A stretch of DNA of 64,000 bases from Saccharina japonica (taxonomy: Eukaryota; Sar; Phaeophyceae; Laminariales; Laminariaceae), in NCBI GenBank assembly GCA_008828725.1, contig MEHQ01003854.1, positions 1,572,768-1,636,767 on the forward strand, read 5' to 3'. The notes under the pieces are model-generated. The model was not told where the DNA came from. It ran no database searches and saw only the letters and a list, made by a program, of their open reading frames with translations. A program made the position numbers and the translations under genes. Position 1 is the first letter of the stretch. Each line of letters begins with the position of its first letter. This document shows, piece after piece, positions 40,619 to 52,380 of the stretch.

Positions 40619-40708
40619 GTTGCATGGAAGACAGTGACTGCGCCATGGACAGTGTATGCTGCACAAACGTCCGCGAAACTCCCAACATCGTCGACGCCGG
40701 TGCTTGTG
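40619..40708 (+). CDS. Cys-rich module exon, copy A2
   Basis: 90 nt, phase 1-1, between TTCGCGTAG and GTGAGAT. It encodes CMEDSDCAMDSVCC, then TNVRETPNIVDAGAC: five cysteines. Compared with A1 (33324-33425) it is four codons shorter and has lost the fifth cysteine (NFCEDPN became NVRETPN). Splice sites and frame into the next exon (GACGEPHM) are intact. Whether it is used as part of the upstream gene, as a separate gene or is a pseudogene is not decided by the sequence. Confidence 0.8.
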
Positions 40709-41043
40709 GTGAGATTACATAGTTAGATATATCAGGTCGCTGCCGAGAAAATGTGCTCTGGACATTACGCAGTTTGACGATTCACGTCTGGTTTGAGTAG
40801 CATAGAGCACAACCGATACGTGGTAGAGGGTTGAGCAGCTGCATAGCTAGTGGGGATGGTGACTCGCGCGTGACCTCCTTCTCAGACACAAACAGAGACG
40901 AACGGAAAGCGACCATATGGCACAGACGTGAATGGTGCTGAGATATTGGTAGATACGCAGTACAGGACTTAGCATGGGACTAAACGCAACACGGTATACA
41001 TCCCCCGATTCGTGATTCACCCACACCCTCTCGTCGCTTCAAG

Positions 41044-41898
41044 GTGAACCGCACATGACTGGCTTCCGCGGGCAGAAGTTCAATTTCACGGGTGTAGACG
41101 GTGGATGGTACGCAGTCGTCTCGGACCTGCCAAACATACACCTCAACATGCGTGTTACCTCTCCCGTCCCAGCCGTCCCCGAGATCACCTACATTACCGG
41201 TATAGCCATCGTTACCACGGATGTCAACGGCCTCGACCACACGATCTTCATCTCCGTTGCCGATCCACACAACCTGGAGAGCGCCTGCCCTGTCGAAACG
41301 TCCCCATACCTTGCCGATGGGGCACTGCACGTGGTAGTAAACGGGGAAGAGGTTCTAAGTTCGCCCGGCGTGGTCACAGTGGCCCCAGGTGTTGCGATCG
41401 CCGCAGTCAACCTTCCCGGGGTTTGTCGCAGTTTTGGGTTCGAGAAGTACTGGGAGCGGAAGGAGCTCGAACATCGTGCTCGACACGGTCGAAGGCTCAG
41501 TTCGACTGCTACTTTGCAAGACATGTCCGACTGGATTATCTCGGATCCTACGGCTACCAACAGAGATGAATGTGCCGAGTATGTGGCCAGCGTTTCGATT
41601 GTTGGTGAGGTTGGCCTGTTTTCCCTACAAAGCAAGCATGCTTCCTTCCAAATCATGACGCCAGCAGCCACCATTCGATTGACCCACGGTCGGCTGCACC
41701 AGCTCCCCATGCGCGATCCCACCGACCAGTTCGACCTCCCGGACCACATGACCTGGCAAATGAACATGGCTTTCGACCACTCCAACGTGGGCCTCGACGC
41801 AACCGGAATCCTGGGCGAGACGCTGGTGCATACTGTCGACGACAACGGTGCCCCCATCATGCAGGGAATGGACGCTATCGGCGGGCGGCAGGAAGGCT
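41044..41898 (+). CDS. VWD-like domain exon, copy B2
   Basis: 855 nt, open, the same length as B1. It starts GEPHMTGFRGQKFNFTG: D of GDPH is E here, and FDFTG is FNFTG. VVVNGEEV is kept. One cysteine seen in B1 (SPCLAD) is Tyr (SPYLAD), leaving three. The 3' end is CAGGAAGGCT before GTGAGTAA. If the donor is not used, translation stops at TAA six bases on, so this could be the terminal exon. The absence of frameshifts or stops over 284 codons, despite about a quarter of residues changing, suggests it was under purifying selection for most of its history. Confidence 0.88.
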
Positions 41899-42043
41899 GT
41901 GAGTAAGCTGGACGAACGACGAAAGCAATACAGGTCCAATGGACGGAACTTCTGGTAGTACAGGCAGAGTAGACGGCACCCACTCGGCAACAGGCCGTCA
42001 ACGAACTCTGAAGTTGCCCGGGTAATACATTTCGTGCATTTCG

Positions 42044-42302
<259 letters not shown>

Positions 42303-43015
42303 GATGGAGTACATGTACGTATACGGTTGTTTCGATTTTCAAAACAACAGAGAGCGAGAATAATGCCTGATTCCGTTTCGCGAAACATTATGCACTATTT
42401 GTTTTTCAAGACTGACGACCGTCGCTGTTTAGGTTTGCCCTCCATCATCTCGAGGAGATGCAGATCGTATGCACGACTCACTTCAAACAAGGGGAACGGA
42501 CTTCTGGTAGAGGCGGGCGAGAGTTTTCCCTATGATAACCTCCGAGCTGTGTACGTATTTTATACCACCGTAGCTTGTTTCGCATGTGGACATACGTCGA
42601 AGAGGTGTGCTTTATCATTTTCTCTACTATTGCCGTCGTGGAATTTCTGCGGTAGACCAAGAAATATATCGCATCGTTTCCAACCCAAACGCAGAATTAC
42701 TTTATCTCGCACAAATTGTCTGTTGTGATGTTTAAACAAAGTACAACATAAACGTACGCTCAATCCTGCGCTGGTACTATATTCCGATTGTTCCTGAAAC
42801 GAGTTATCATTACTGGTGTTAGTGATTGTGAAGTTGCGGGAAGACAATTGTTTCGCCACACGTTTCCCACACTGGACTGCCCGGGTTATTGCTTGTCTCT
42901 TTTAAACGTCGGAGGGACAATACAAGAAACAAGACATTCCCTCGGTTCCTCGGAATCGCGTATGCTATATCATGCAAGGGATGCCACCGTTCGATGTATA
43001 ACGCCCCCCGTTGAA
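42303..43015. other. Continuation of the duplicated downstream block
   Basis: Colinear with 34850-35560: CGGTTGTTTCGATTTT, CATCATCTCGAGG, CTTCTGGTAGAGGCG, then from about 42900 GGAGGGACAATACAAGAAAC and GCATGCTATATCATGCAAGG-like sequence, corresponding to the start of the 2.9-kb segment. Similarity fades after ~43010. Confidence 0.6.
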
Positions 43016-43796
43016 GGCAATGCACTATTCCTCTCTACCTGATATATACTGTAGTATGCCTCTCCATTGCAAAACTACCGATTAGTAGTACTCGCCTTCG
43101 GTATGCCTCACTGGACTATTGTTTGGTTCAATTTTTCATCTTTCCTTAATTCATTTTTATTTGTATTAAATACGTCAGTATTGTAACGTCTCGAGCCCTC
43201 GCTTTGGTAACAGTACCTAGATATTGTCTGTCATATTACCCGAATTGAGGTCGGGTGCCTCCACGCTACTTGTTGACTGGTAGTCAATTCGAAGGCATTG
43301 CCACGTTCGGGAAATACCATGGCACAAGGTGGCAGCCACCTTGGCCTTATGTTCGACGCACGATGTACCGTACGTTAGACGGCATATGTAATAGTTACGC
43401 CGCAGCTACGCCCGTACGAAGTCAGTATTTCGCGAAGCCCAGCCCAATAGCTTATTTCCATAGTGTGTCATGACTTGAGCTATGTGCGACCCTTAGCCCT
43501 GTGATGAAGGGTCGGTTGGTACGTAGACGATGCAACGGCTTCCGCGACCGGACTAACGAACACAACAGGGTTTATTCGTAGAGAGAATGAGGTTTGTTTG
43601 TATCGGGGGCTGGGATAGAGTATGGTTGCTTTGGTGATTTTAAGGACTTGCACGTAGCCATTCCTTTTGAGAATGACACCACGAGCAAGTCAGCATCCCC
43701 ACGAAGGGTGCAAGCAAACACGAGGCTCCTCCGACATGCGTGAGCAGACGTGGGGTAGTCGCTGCGTGGTCGGCCAAGCCAGGAATTTGTGCCTCT
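43016..43796. other. No gene seen
   Basis: No recognisable ORF, exon or repeat. The 72-codon ORF at 43255 is unsupported. Confidence 0.45.
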
Positions 43797-44305
43797 ATGT
43801 CGGGTGGGCTTGCGTTGATGAGCGCCTATCCACGATTGGCTCCATTTCCACGTTTAAAGTAGCTGTGCCGGGTTAGCTACGTACATACCAAGTCGTCCAG
43901 GACAATGGCACCACGACCAAACTGATGTATCGTTTTTTATAGGTACAGCAGCAGCATGGCAGCAATGATGGGCGTCCTGCTTCACCAATAATGCCCGTAC
44001 TGAACGGCAGTACGAGATCCCCTGGGCATGACGTATTTATTGCGCAAAACCCAAAGCATGATTCATTATATATGTCGGGTGGCCTTGCGTTTGTGAGTGA
44101 GCGTCTATCCACGATTGACTCTATGCCGATGTGTGGACTAGCTGCCCCTGGCTAGCTACGTACCAGGTTGTCCAGGACAACAATGCCCCCCCTCACGAAC
44201 TGTAGCGTTCGTCACAGGCGCAGCAGCAGCAAGACAGCAATGATCGTTGTCCTCAGCAGTAATGCGCGTTCTGAACAGCAGTACGAGATCCCCTGGGCAT
44301 GACAT
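43797..44305 (+). repeat. Tandem duplication, two units of ~240 bp, period ~278 bp
   Basis: Both units contain, in order, TCGGGTGG.CTTGCGTT, CTATCCACGATTG, a GTTAGCTACGTAC / GCTAGCTACGTAC site, GTCCAGGACAA, a CAGCAGCA tract, and CAGTACGAGATCCCCTGGGC. Non-coding. It abuts the 1.5-kb element at 44322. Confidence 0.8.
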
Positions 44306-44321
44306 AGACATACATAGCTTT

Positions 44322-45803
44322 ATCTTCTTTGGTTCGGAAGCTTTCCTCGGCATATCTTGGCACCTCACAGCCACTCTCAGCCTCTAATTGCCGAAGCAGA
44401 AGTTACTTGCCTTCCGGAGGTTCTTGGCTTTCTTTGTTTTCTCCTATTTTCGTTACTTGCTGCTTCCTGTTTCCTATGGTACCAGTTTTTACTTTGTCGG
44501 CGAGATCATGTTTCCCTTTTCTTCAGGTTTCGGGTTCCTGCGTGTACCCAGTGAGCACGACAGCGCGTGCGAGCCCGGCACTATCGCGGGTATGGGAGGG
44601 CGCTGGCCAGTAGAGGTGGGGTCAGAAGGAGCGCGGTCGCTTGTTCGTGGCTAGGCGTGGCGTCTCTATCGAGACACGAGGGGAGCATGAAGGTCCTTGC
44701 TGTTGCTGCTGCTGCAATGAATCCAGTATGTCCGACATTATAATGATCGTTTTGTCTGTAATAAAAGAACATTTAAGCCAAGTTCAAGCGGTGCTTTATT
44801 TATCGAACAAACATTATTTTTACAGAGGCATCAGCAACCTCGAGCGGGCGAACGAGAGCCACTGTGAGTACCGGGCTTCACGCGAGGTGGGCCACGGGGC
44901 TCACTGGGGCAGAGAGGCAGTAGAGCTCGACCCGGACCGAATCGATGGCGAGGTGATCGCGGGTGGGCGGGGAGCGTTTTGTTCGAGTACGAGTACGTAA
45001 TGTACGTCTTTCTCAGTTTTGTGGATTTTTGTACAACTTGATTGACGCTCGTGCTATGCTGTGCTTTCTCTTTCATACTCTCTCTATATAAAGATCGAAG
45101 GTACTACTACTACTGCTGTTGTTGTACTACCACACATAGCAGTCACGAAAAAGGCACAATTCACACCCCTAGCAGCCAGCGCAGCGCCGTCCTGCGAGCC
45201 ATGTTGCTGTGCTTTCTCTTCCTTTCGAACATACAGCTTTGTTGTCCTGGAGTATGGAGATCTACTGTCGTATACTTTTGCAAGTCGCCTGTACGTTCGT
45301 TTGTTCTTTGTGTTTTTTGCTTTGTTTGTGGTGTACAACTGCTGTCGCCGTACAGGTATGATAGTTGCTTTGCCACATACATGCCGCATACCAGTACTCA
45401 TGCATCACAATACAGCAGTAGTAGACGGGTACTGTACGTTCAGTTGCGTACAGCAATAAGTATTTCGTTGCATTGCACCATGAATCTCTTTGGCCTTTTC
45501 AAGTCGGTCTTTACACATAGTGGACTTCTTCTGCCCCTTTCCTTGCGCGAGCGTAGCGGGCGGCGCCAACCGCCCTCGGAGCGAAGCTTTGCTTTTTTTT
45601 AGCGATATTTTTTCGTGTTGTTCACCACTATCGTTTTTGTCCTGTATTTGCCGTCATACATATGGAGCTCTTGGCATTATCAAGTCGCCAGTTGCAGCTA
45701 CAATAATATATGCTCCTCTTTTACCCTTTTCACATTTTGTTCTATTATTCCTTCCGCGAGCGTAGCGGGCGGCGTTAGCCGCCCGCGCAGCGGAGCCCTT
45801 GTA
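44322..45803. mobile_element. 1.5-kb non-coding element, copy 2 (inverted relative to 25909-27466)
   Basis: From ATCTTCTTTGGTTCGGAAGC to GCGGAGCCCTTGTA it mirrors the copy in the LRR-gene intron. It carries two GC-rich hairpin sites (GCGTAGCGGGCGGCG at 45550 and 45757). A run of ORFs at 45042-45602 is Cys/Ser-rich translation of CTG-rich DNA and is not conserved in the other copy. Confidence 0.75.
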
Positions 45804-45907
45804 GATATATATTATTTTGCCAGGCTTTCCTACGGCGTGGTCAAAATAAGGGCGACGCAAGAACTACGGGTTACGTCGACAGCAGCAGAGCATCAACATA
45901 ATGCACC

Positions 45908-45908
<1 letters not shown>

Positions 45909-45969
<61 letters not shown>
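45909..45969. repeat. (CAG)n trinucleotide tract, ~20 units
   Basis: Pure CAG for about 60 bp. It would read as polyGln, polySer or polyAla depending on frame, but no gene structure surrounds it. Similar short CAG/CTG tracts are at 23341, 26618, 47752 and 47850. Confidence 0.98.
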
Positions 45970-45971
<2 letters not shown>

Positions 45972-46222
45972 AAAGGACCAAAACAACTACACTGCTGCAT
46001 CTTCACCTGAAACCGAGGAGCGCGGACAAAGCGTTTATACAAAGAAGGAAACCAAACGCGTACGAACTCTACCTCTCACGGTAGCATGAGTGCGCGTACG
46101 CACTACTGCTATTTTATACCGTACGTGGATCAAAGAATATGCCAGTCGCAAACAACGAGTAGCCTATAAAAAAAGAGTGAACTTTGTGGGTTGTTAGTCG
46201 TGTCGACCGTGCACAGGTGTGG
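45970..46222. other. Spacer
   Basis: Nothing recognised. Confidence 0.5.
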
Positions 46223-46690
46223 GGTGTCGCTTTGCTTGTAGGCTCAACCGGACAGGGAAAATATCAATCTGATCTATTTTCTATAAAAGTCTCGATCTCT
46301 CTCTACGAGTACCTCTTTGCGATGTCGAAACATATACCGGTACATCGGTACAGAGTACATTGGATAGCATAGAACACACCCAGATACCCGCGGGCAACCC
46401 CTAGCGGGTCCAAATGACAACTTTGAAGCCGTCGTCTGCGTGTACTGGCCTTACCCAGCACGAAGCGGGTGGGCCGTGGCTTGATTATATGTCTCGAGTC
46501 GAGTTCCAAGCTCTGTCGTCGTCCGAGCTGATTTGTAGCAGCGTGTTGATACTGCTGTGAAGTTGTCCGAGAAGGAAAATTGCCCCGCGCGAAAAACAAA
46601 TTGCTCAACGTAACTTCTACTGCTGTGAAACAATTACTGTAGATTGAAACAGATTGGAAAACACTGTTTTCCGCCTGTTTCTTGTGTTTT
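46223..46690 (+). repeat. Long direct repeat, left copy
   Basis: Shares GCTCAACCGGACAGGGAAAA, ACCCGCGGGCAACCCCTAGC, GTACTGGCCTTACCCAGCAC and AAATTGCCCCGCGCGAAAAA with 47261-47720 in the same order and orientation, about 1039 bp apart. Could be LTR-like ends of a very small element or a simple duplication. Confidence 0.85.
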
Positions 46691-47260
46691 GTTGAATTCA
46701 TATTGCGTTGTTATTTACCAGGTATACTGGAAATATCATGTACAGCTATTAATAATACCTGGTTTGCATGTACACATATTATCAGTTGTAGGCAAAAACC
46801 TAGCCTTCGCCGGGGTTGAGAACGAAGCATACCTACTTATAGCTACAGTAGTAGCAGACGACTCCAGCTGGCGTATGATATACGTACGCTCGCCTCACGG
46901 CCATACTACCGAGGGCTGTACTGTGCTGCTGTCGGACCGCGTGTGCGCGCAAGGTAGGATGATATGGGGGCCAGGGACAGGTTGTACTACTGACTTGAGT
47001 CGTGCCATCACGCAAGGATGAAAAACCTCGCCAACTGAAAATTGTGGTTGACGTGTCGTGGGATTGTGGCCTGTGTGTGGCATACATATGACAAACCATG
47101 CGTTGTTGGTTTGTTCTGACGAGATGCAGGATCTTTCCTGTCTGTTTTCTTCCCCCGTTGACGAAGGTCGGGCCCTTTTCTTGTCGGCTACTTGATTGTA
47201 CTGGCGAAGGCCCGTGAATTAGTGGCCGAAAGCTGAAGAAAACATCACCATGTAGGCGTG
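46691..47260. other. 570-bp interval between the direct repeats
   Basis: A plus ORF (46644-47021) and minus ORFs have no recognisable domain. No primer-binding or polypurine tract stands out, so a TRIM-type retroelement is not demonstrated. Confidence 0.4.
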
Positions 47261-47720
47261 CGGTGTTTGCTTGCGCATAGGCTCAACCGGACAGGGAAAA
47301 TATCAATCTTATCTATTTCATATAAAAATCTCGATCTCTCTCGATCTCTCTCCGATGTCGAACCATATACCAGTACATAGCTACCTGGTATATTTTTCTG
47401 CTTTCGATATACTGTAGAGCATACATCCTCATACCCGCGGGCAACCCCTAGCGGGTCTAAATGACAACTTCGAAGCCGTCGTCTGCATGTACTGGCCTTA
47501 CCCAGCACGAGGCGAGTGGACCGTGGGTTGATTTTATGTCGATATTCGAGTTCAAAGGTCTGTCGTCGTCCGAGCTGATTTGTAACAGCGTGTTGATACT
47601 TCTGTGAAGTTGTCCGGGAAGGAAAATTGCCCCGCGCGAAAAAATATTTGTTCAACGTATTTGCTACTGCTGTAAAACAATTTGACGAAAAACCATTTTT
47701 TTCCCCGCCTGTTTTTATTT
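47261..47720 (+). repeat. Long direct repeat, right copy
   Basis: See the left copy at 46223. The two differ by scattered substitutions and a small insertion (CTACCTGGTATATTT near 47380), so the duplication is not recent. Confidence 0.85.
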
Positions 47721-48825
47721 GCTACATCCCTGTAGACGAAGGAGCAGGAACAGCAGCAGCAGCAATAGCAACATACGAAACAGCAGCAGCAGCAGCAGCA
47801 GCACAGGAGTACACACATACATACTGTACCGCTGCTACTACTGTATTACTGCTGCTGCTACCGCTGCTGCTGCTGCTCTTCTGTGGGTTACTACAGTACT
47901 CGTGTTCCTTTTCGTTCTAGTGTGTTGTTGAGTTCCCGGGGATGGATCCAAGAGGGCCTCTAACGACAACACGACCTTCGTGATATAACTAGAAAGTCTT
48001 ATGTGGCGTGTGTCTCCTATGTGGCGTGTGTCTTACCTGGCGTGTGCTCTGCGCAGGTGGTTGTCAGATGGTCGTGTGCTCTGCGCGGGTAGTTGTGGCT
48101 ATGATATACATACGTCAGTTGGGCTGCTTCGGTGGGCTGTTTGCGAAGAGCTGATACGTCTGTTGGGCTGCGTCGGGTGGGCTGCCTCGGTCTTCTTGTC
48201 ACGAATGAAGAAGAGACGTGTACTACGGTCCACTCATAACTAACGACCGACCGGTAATCGTGAAATAATAGTTGTTTCTATACCCAGGGATGCGTATTGC
48301 CGGTAGCGTTAACTACCCGGAAAATAATGGGCTCGAGTTAAACTAGGTATTTGTTGTTTTTCAGAGGAAATCCTCCACGTCCCCTATCCCTGGGGAAATG
48401 ACGCCCTAAAAAAATGAAAACACCGGTTTATGTTACAATATCTTGTGTAGTTGTTTAACTTAACATAGTCCTAATGTTACGTACAAGCTATATGGCGAGC
48501 GGAGTCGTACATTTGAGGTAACAAGTTTCAACGGAAGCCCTGGATTTGATAGCTGATTTCGCCTTTTCCCTTTGGTACGCACGCATAACACGAAAGGCAT
48601 GTCGTTTTGCATGCAAAAACGAAGAAAGACGCGCCTCTCGGTGGAGATAAAGGAAGGCGGGCACGCGAGGGACACGTATGGGAGCACAATACCTATAGTC
48701 TTGCGTATTACAGTTGTGCACGATACTCGATGGAAACATGAACTACGGTCGCAGTTATAAATGCTGATTCGGTCCGCCGTGGAAACAGCTCCTGTTTATC
48801 TGGCCGGGAATGCAAGACGAAAACG
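47721..48825. other. CAG/CTG-rich spacer then unassigned sequence
   Basis: CAG-rich at 47752-47805 and CTG-rich at 47830-47885. TGTGGCGTGTGTC is repeated at 48001-48035. The 80-codon ORF at 48001-48243 is a translation of this repeat region. No gene seen to 48825. Confidence 0.45.
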
Positions 48826-48844
48826 TAACCCTAACCCTAACCCT
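48826..48844 (+). repeat. Short telomere-like motif
   Basis: Three consecutive CCCTAA-type units within TAACCCTAACCCTAACCCTA. It matches the longer tract at 63171-63236. Confidence 0.8.
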
Positions 48845-49109
48845 ACCTGCCGACGTCGTCTGCCGGTCCTCCTGGCGTTTCTTCTTTGGTCAGCACATCC
48901 GCTTGAGTTATTCCACGGATCTTTATCAGGATCTCGTCCATCACCGGGTTGCGGGGTTCCAAAATGGGAGTTGTGTGGCCGTACGCCGCGTCGTTGTTGA
49001 AGTTGATGTGCTATGTGTAGTCAGTAGTGGTAGAACTTGTAAAGCAGACGAAGAAGCTGAAAAAATAGCTGATGAAACGGATGAAGTAGCTGCCGCTAGT
49101 CCTGCTGCA

Positions 49110-49590
49110 TTCGCTGCTGTACGTAGTAGTTGCCTCTGCTTGCTGTACGGTGTGTAGTAGTCTCTTCGGGAGACGTCGCTGCTGTAGTAGGCGTTGCTGT
49201 ACCTGTCGGTGCTGTAGTAGTAGACGATGCTGTAGGAGTAGGCGTTGTTGTAGTACCAGTCGTTGCTGTATACCGGCCCTTGCCGTACGAGTCGTTGCTG
49301 TACCAAACCAGTCGTTGATGTACCAGTCGTTGCTGTACCAGTCGTTGCTGTACCAGTCGTTGCTGTACCAGTCGTTGCTGTACCAGTCGTTGCTGTACCA
49401 GTCGTTGCTGTACCAGTCGTTGCTGTACCAGTCGTTGCTGTACCAGTCGTTGCTGTACCAGTCGTTGCTGTACCAGTCGTTGCTGTACCAGTCGTTGCTG
49501 TACCAGTCGTTGCTGTACCAGTCGTTGCTGTACCAGTCGTTGCTGTACCAGTCGTTGCTGTACCAGTCGTTGCTGTACCAGTCGTTGCTG
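49110..49590 (+). repeat. 15-bp minisatellite (CTGTACCAGTCGTTG)n
   Basis: 49321-49590 is 18 identical copies. 49110-49320 contains progressively degenerate units. Because the unit is a multiple of three with no stop, it is open in several frames on both strands (VPVVA, YQSLL, YSNDW, ATTGT). The perfect identity points to recent expansion. No gene context supports translation. Confidence 0.97.
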
Positions 49591-50244
49591 TACACTCGGT
49601 GTGCGATGACAATGACGCTGATGATGACGGTGATGATAAGGGTGGTGATGATGATGATGATGATGATTATGATGGTGGTGACGACGATGCTTGCTCCGTG
49701 TCTTGATCGAGTAGTAGTATACGTAAAACGCGGAGTAGTTGCGGTAATCTCAGCAGTAGTAGTTCCCGCTGAAGAACATGTAGCTAGTCTGTAGATCTGC
49801 TTCAGGCTCCGATCCCCTTGTCGACGCTGCCCTTCAATGGACCGCCTCCGGTAGTTAGCTGCATGACGTCTGGAAAGTTGTTCGAAATTTCATCCTTTTC
49901 TCCCCCTTCGAACGGCTTTTCAGTCGTCAGGGGTCAGGCGAAACAGCGCCAGCGTCGCTGCTGTATCTCCCCCGTTCGTAGATAGTAAGAGGGCAATGTA
50001 AACGTTGGTGTTGCTGCGCTGCCACTCGAACCAGGTTGCTGCCGACTGCCGAGGTGTGCTCTTCCTGTCCCGTGAGTATGTTGTGGATGGGAGAGGTCGA
50101 TTCGCTGAAGTGGACCTGGACCCGTACCACCCAGCCGCGGTATGCGCGCTCGTTCTCCCCATCGAACGAGGGAGGCGTTTGGCTACCAACCTTACTTCGC
50201 TGTAGTTTTCCATCCTCCTTTTGATTGTTGTTACTTCTTTCTTA
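49591..50244. other. GAT-rich tract then unassigned sequence
   Basis: GATGAT repeats at about 49617-49690. 49800-50215 has two opposing ~66-97 codon ORFs with no recognisable domain. Confidence 0.4.
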
Positions 50245-50250
50245 TTTTAC

Positions 50251-50610
50251 ACCGCAACGGTATTATATTGCGGGTATATTTTCGAATTTGCCTCCCACTG
50301 TGATTAGCTTGGACTCTCTTCTTTTACCGCAACAGTATATTACGGATTTGTTTTCGAATTCGCCTCCCACTGTGATTAGCTTGGACTCTCTTCTTTTACC
50401 GCAACAGTATGTTACGGGTTTGTTTTCGAATTCGCCTCCCACTGTGATAAGCGTGGACTCTCTTCTTTACCGCAATAGTACATTACGGTTTTTTTCTCTA
50501 ATTCGCCTTCAGCTGTGATTAGCTTTGACTCTCTTCGTTTACCGCAACAGTATATTGCGGGTTTATTTTCAAATTCGCCTTCAACTGGTGATTAGCTTAG
50601 ACTTCTCGAG
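50251..50610 (+). repeat. ~72-bp tandem array, five units
   Basis: ACCGCAACAG / ACCGCAACGG starts units at 50251, 50326, 50398, 50469 and 50541 (period 71-75 bp). Each contains TTTTCGAATTCGCCTCCCAC and GTGATTAGCTTGGACTCTCT. Non-coding. Confidence 0.92.
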
Positions 50611-50690
50611 GTCTTTCCCTTTGCTACAGTTGGTGTTGGCGTTAGCCGCAATTACGCCTTTTGCGGTCTGTCGCTGCAGTTGTTAGTAGC

Positions 50691-51150
50691 GGACGTTTGA
50701 ATTTAGTGCAATTCCCATCGCCCCGAGTGCACTGTTGTTAGCAGGTATTTTAACACTCGACCCGATAGAATCACAAACGTACTAACACACACGCCCCGAC
50801 GCAGTATGATTCGACGCACTATGCACTGCTATCCTGATGATGATGAGCGGACGTTTGGATGTAGTACAACTTCTATCTCCTCGAGTGAACTGTTGTTACC
50901 AGATATTTTAACACTCGACCCGGTAGAATCGCAAATGCAGTCACGTACACACGCCCCGACATAGTATGAATCGATGTGCTATGCGCTGCTATCCAGATGA
51001 TGATGAGCGAAAGCTTGGATGTGGTGCAATTCCTGTCGCCCCGAGTGATCTGTTAGTTACCAGATTGAACACTCGACCTGGTAGAATCGCAAACGCAGGC
51101 ACACACACGCCCCGACAGAGTATGAATCGACGCGTCATGCGCTGCTATCC
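50691..51150 (+). repeat. ~158-bp tandem array, three units
   Basis: Units start near 50691, 50849 and 51009. Each has GCGGACGTTTG / GCGAAAGCTTG, CGAGTG.ACTGTT, ACTCGACC.G.TAGAATC and CACACGCCCCGAC, ending in GCTATCC.GATGATGATGAG. It directly follows the 72-bp array. Confidence 0.9.
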
Positions 51151-51703
51151 AGTTAACCGACTTCCACATGCCTTACTCGCGAATACTGTACATACGTACG
51201 AGTAGTCGAGCTTTCCCGCTATCCCTTGTTTGACGTGAACTCACTTTTTTTTCCCGACTAAATCTTGACCAGGCCAGCTCGTTTTGGATCTCTCGTGGAC
51301 GTCGTCTTGAGGACCCTTAGTTGTGTGCACCTTGCTGTAGACCGAAGCTCATAACCTATTCAGGCATAGTTGTTACACCCTTGACAGATGGTCGCACAGG
51401 CGGGCACAGGCAGCAGCATGCTGCCATGCTGGTGTTGGACAAAGATGATCCACCGATGATAAAAACCCCAGAAGAGTGATGTTTTGTAGAAGGGCCGCTT
51501 GTTGGGCAATCAAACTTAAAGAACAATAGACATCTGAGTCTAGAGGTGGTGGTGAGAGGAGTGACAGAGGGTGGGGTACGCCCATGCTGTCTCTCGTAGC
51601 TACTCAGACCCTGATCCTTCGTTCGCTACAACAATAATACTTCGGAGGACCCCGTGTACGAAAACACAAACAAACAACAACAAAACTTTCTTAGTTTATT
51701 AAA
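51151..51703. other. No gene seen
   Basis: Only short ORFs. A perfect inverted GGCAGCAGCATGCTGCC lies near 51408-51426. Confidence 0.45.
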
Positions 51704-51861
51704 TAAAATTATTATAAATACGTCAGCTGTGAGTTCAACCGATTGAATAGTAGATACTCAACTTTGCGAGCTGCGTAGAATTTTTGTTCTATGTGTTATT
51801 TGTGGTATTGGTGTAGGCTTCGTGATGTACTAGGAACCTAGTAGTTACTACTCGATTTTAT
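51704..51861. mobile_element. 158-bp MITE-like insertion, copy 2
   Basis: Same length as, and only a few substitutions from, 5339-5496. Shared CGTCAGCTGTGAGTTCAACC and GATTGAATAGTAGATACTCA. Flanks are A/T-rich (ATTAAA and AATAAG), so the target duplication is not clear here. Confidence 0.75.
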
Positions 51862-52380
51862 AATAAGCCGTTCGCGCGTGTTATGTGTGTATTCCTCGTT
51901 AAGGATATAGTTCAGTGACTCCCCTGGATATTTTATTATTAACTCGTCGGGGTCCTCGTAGTTACGCCGCACCTTAGTCGAACCGTAACGTAACGCACCG
52001 TGTTTTTCTATTGCTGCCTATAACATCACCGATGCTACTGCTGTTGTGCTCAGCTACTGCAACACACTATTGGCAGAACCAGTGCTACCTACGTTGGCCG
52101 ACAAATAGCGGTTAGCCGATCCCAGTTTTGGCCGGTCGTAGCTCGAGTTAACTTGCTTGTTGACTCGTCGCGATCCCGAATCTACCGATTATGACTGCTG
52201 CTCCCTTTTTACAGCAGTATTACAGTAGTGCTACGTACTGCTTCCCCCGGCTACAGCTACCTACTGCTCTCCTTTGCTACAGCAGTACTGGTGCGAACTA
52301 CTGCTGCCCCAGGCAACAGCAGTGGCGATGAACATTGATCAGAGATGTAGGTGTTCGCGCCTAATATCTTTAACACATTT
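51862..52380. other. CTG/CAG-rich spacer
   Basis: Scattered CAGCAGTA and CTACTGCTG words at 52190-52330. No gene. Confidence 0.5.

Noticed and set aside
45615-46010. ORF with polyglutamine run
   Set aside because: PolyGln comes from a pure CAG tract outside any exon context. The upstream part is the 1.5-kb transposon-like element and is not conserved in its other copy.
46223-47720. Complete LTR retrotransposon
   Set aside because: Direct repeats exist, but the 570-bp core has no gag, pol, primer-binding site or polypurine tract that I can see.
48941-49794. Long ORFs of ATTGT, YSNDW, VPVVA and YQSLL repeats
   Set aside because: All derive from one 15-bp tandem repeat that is open in several frames. 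No gene structure or composition supports translation.
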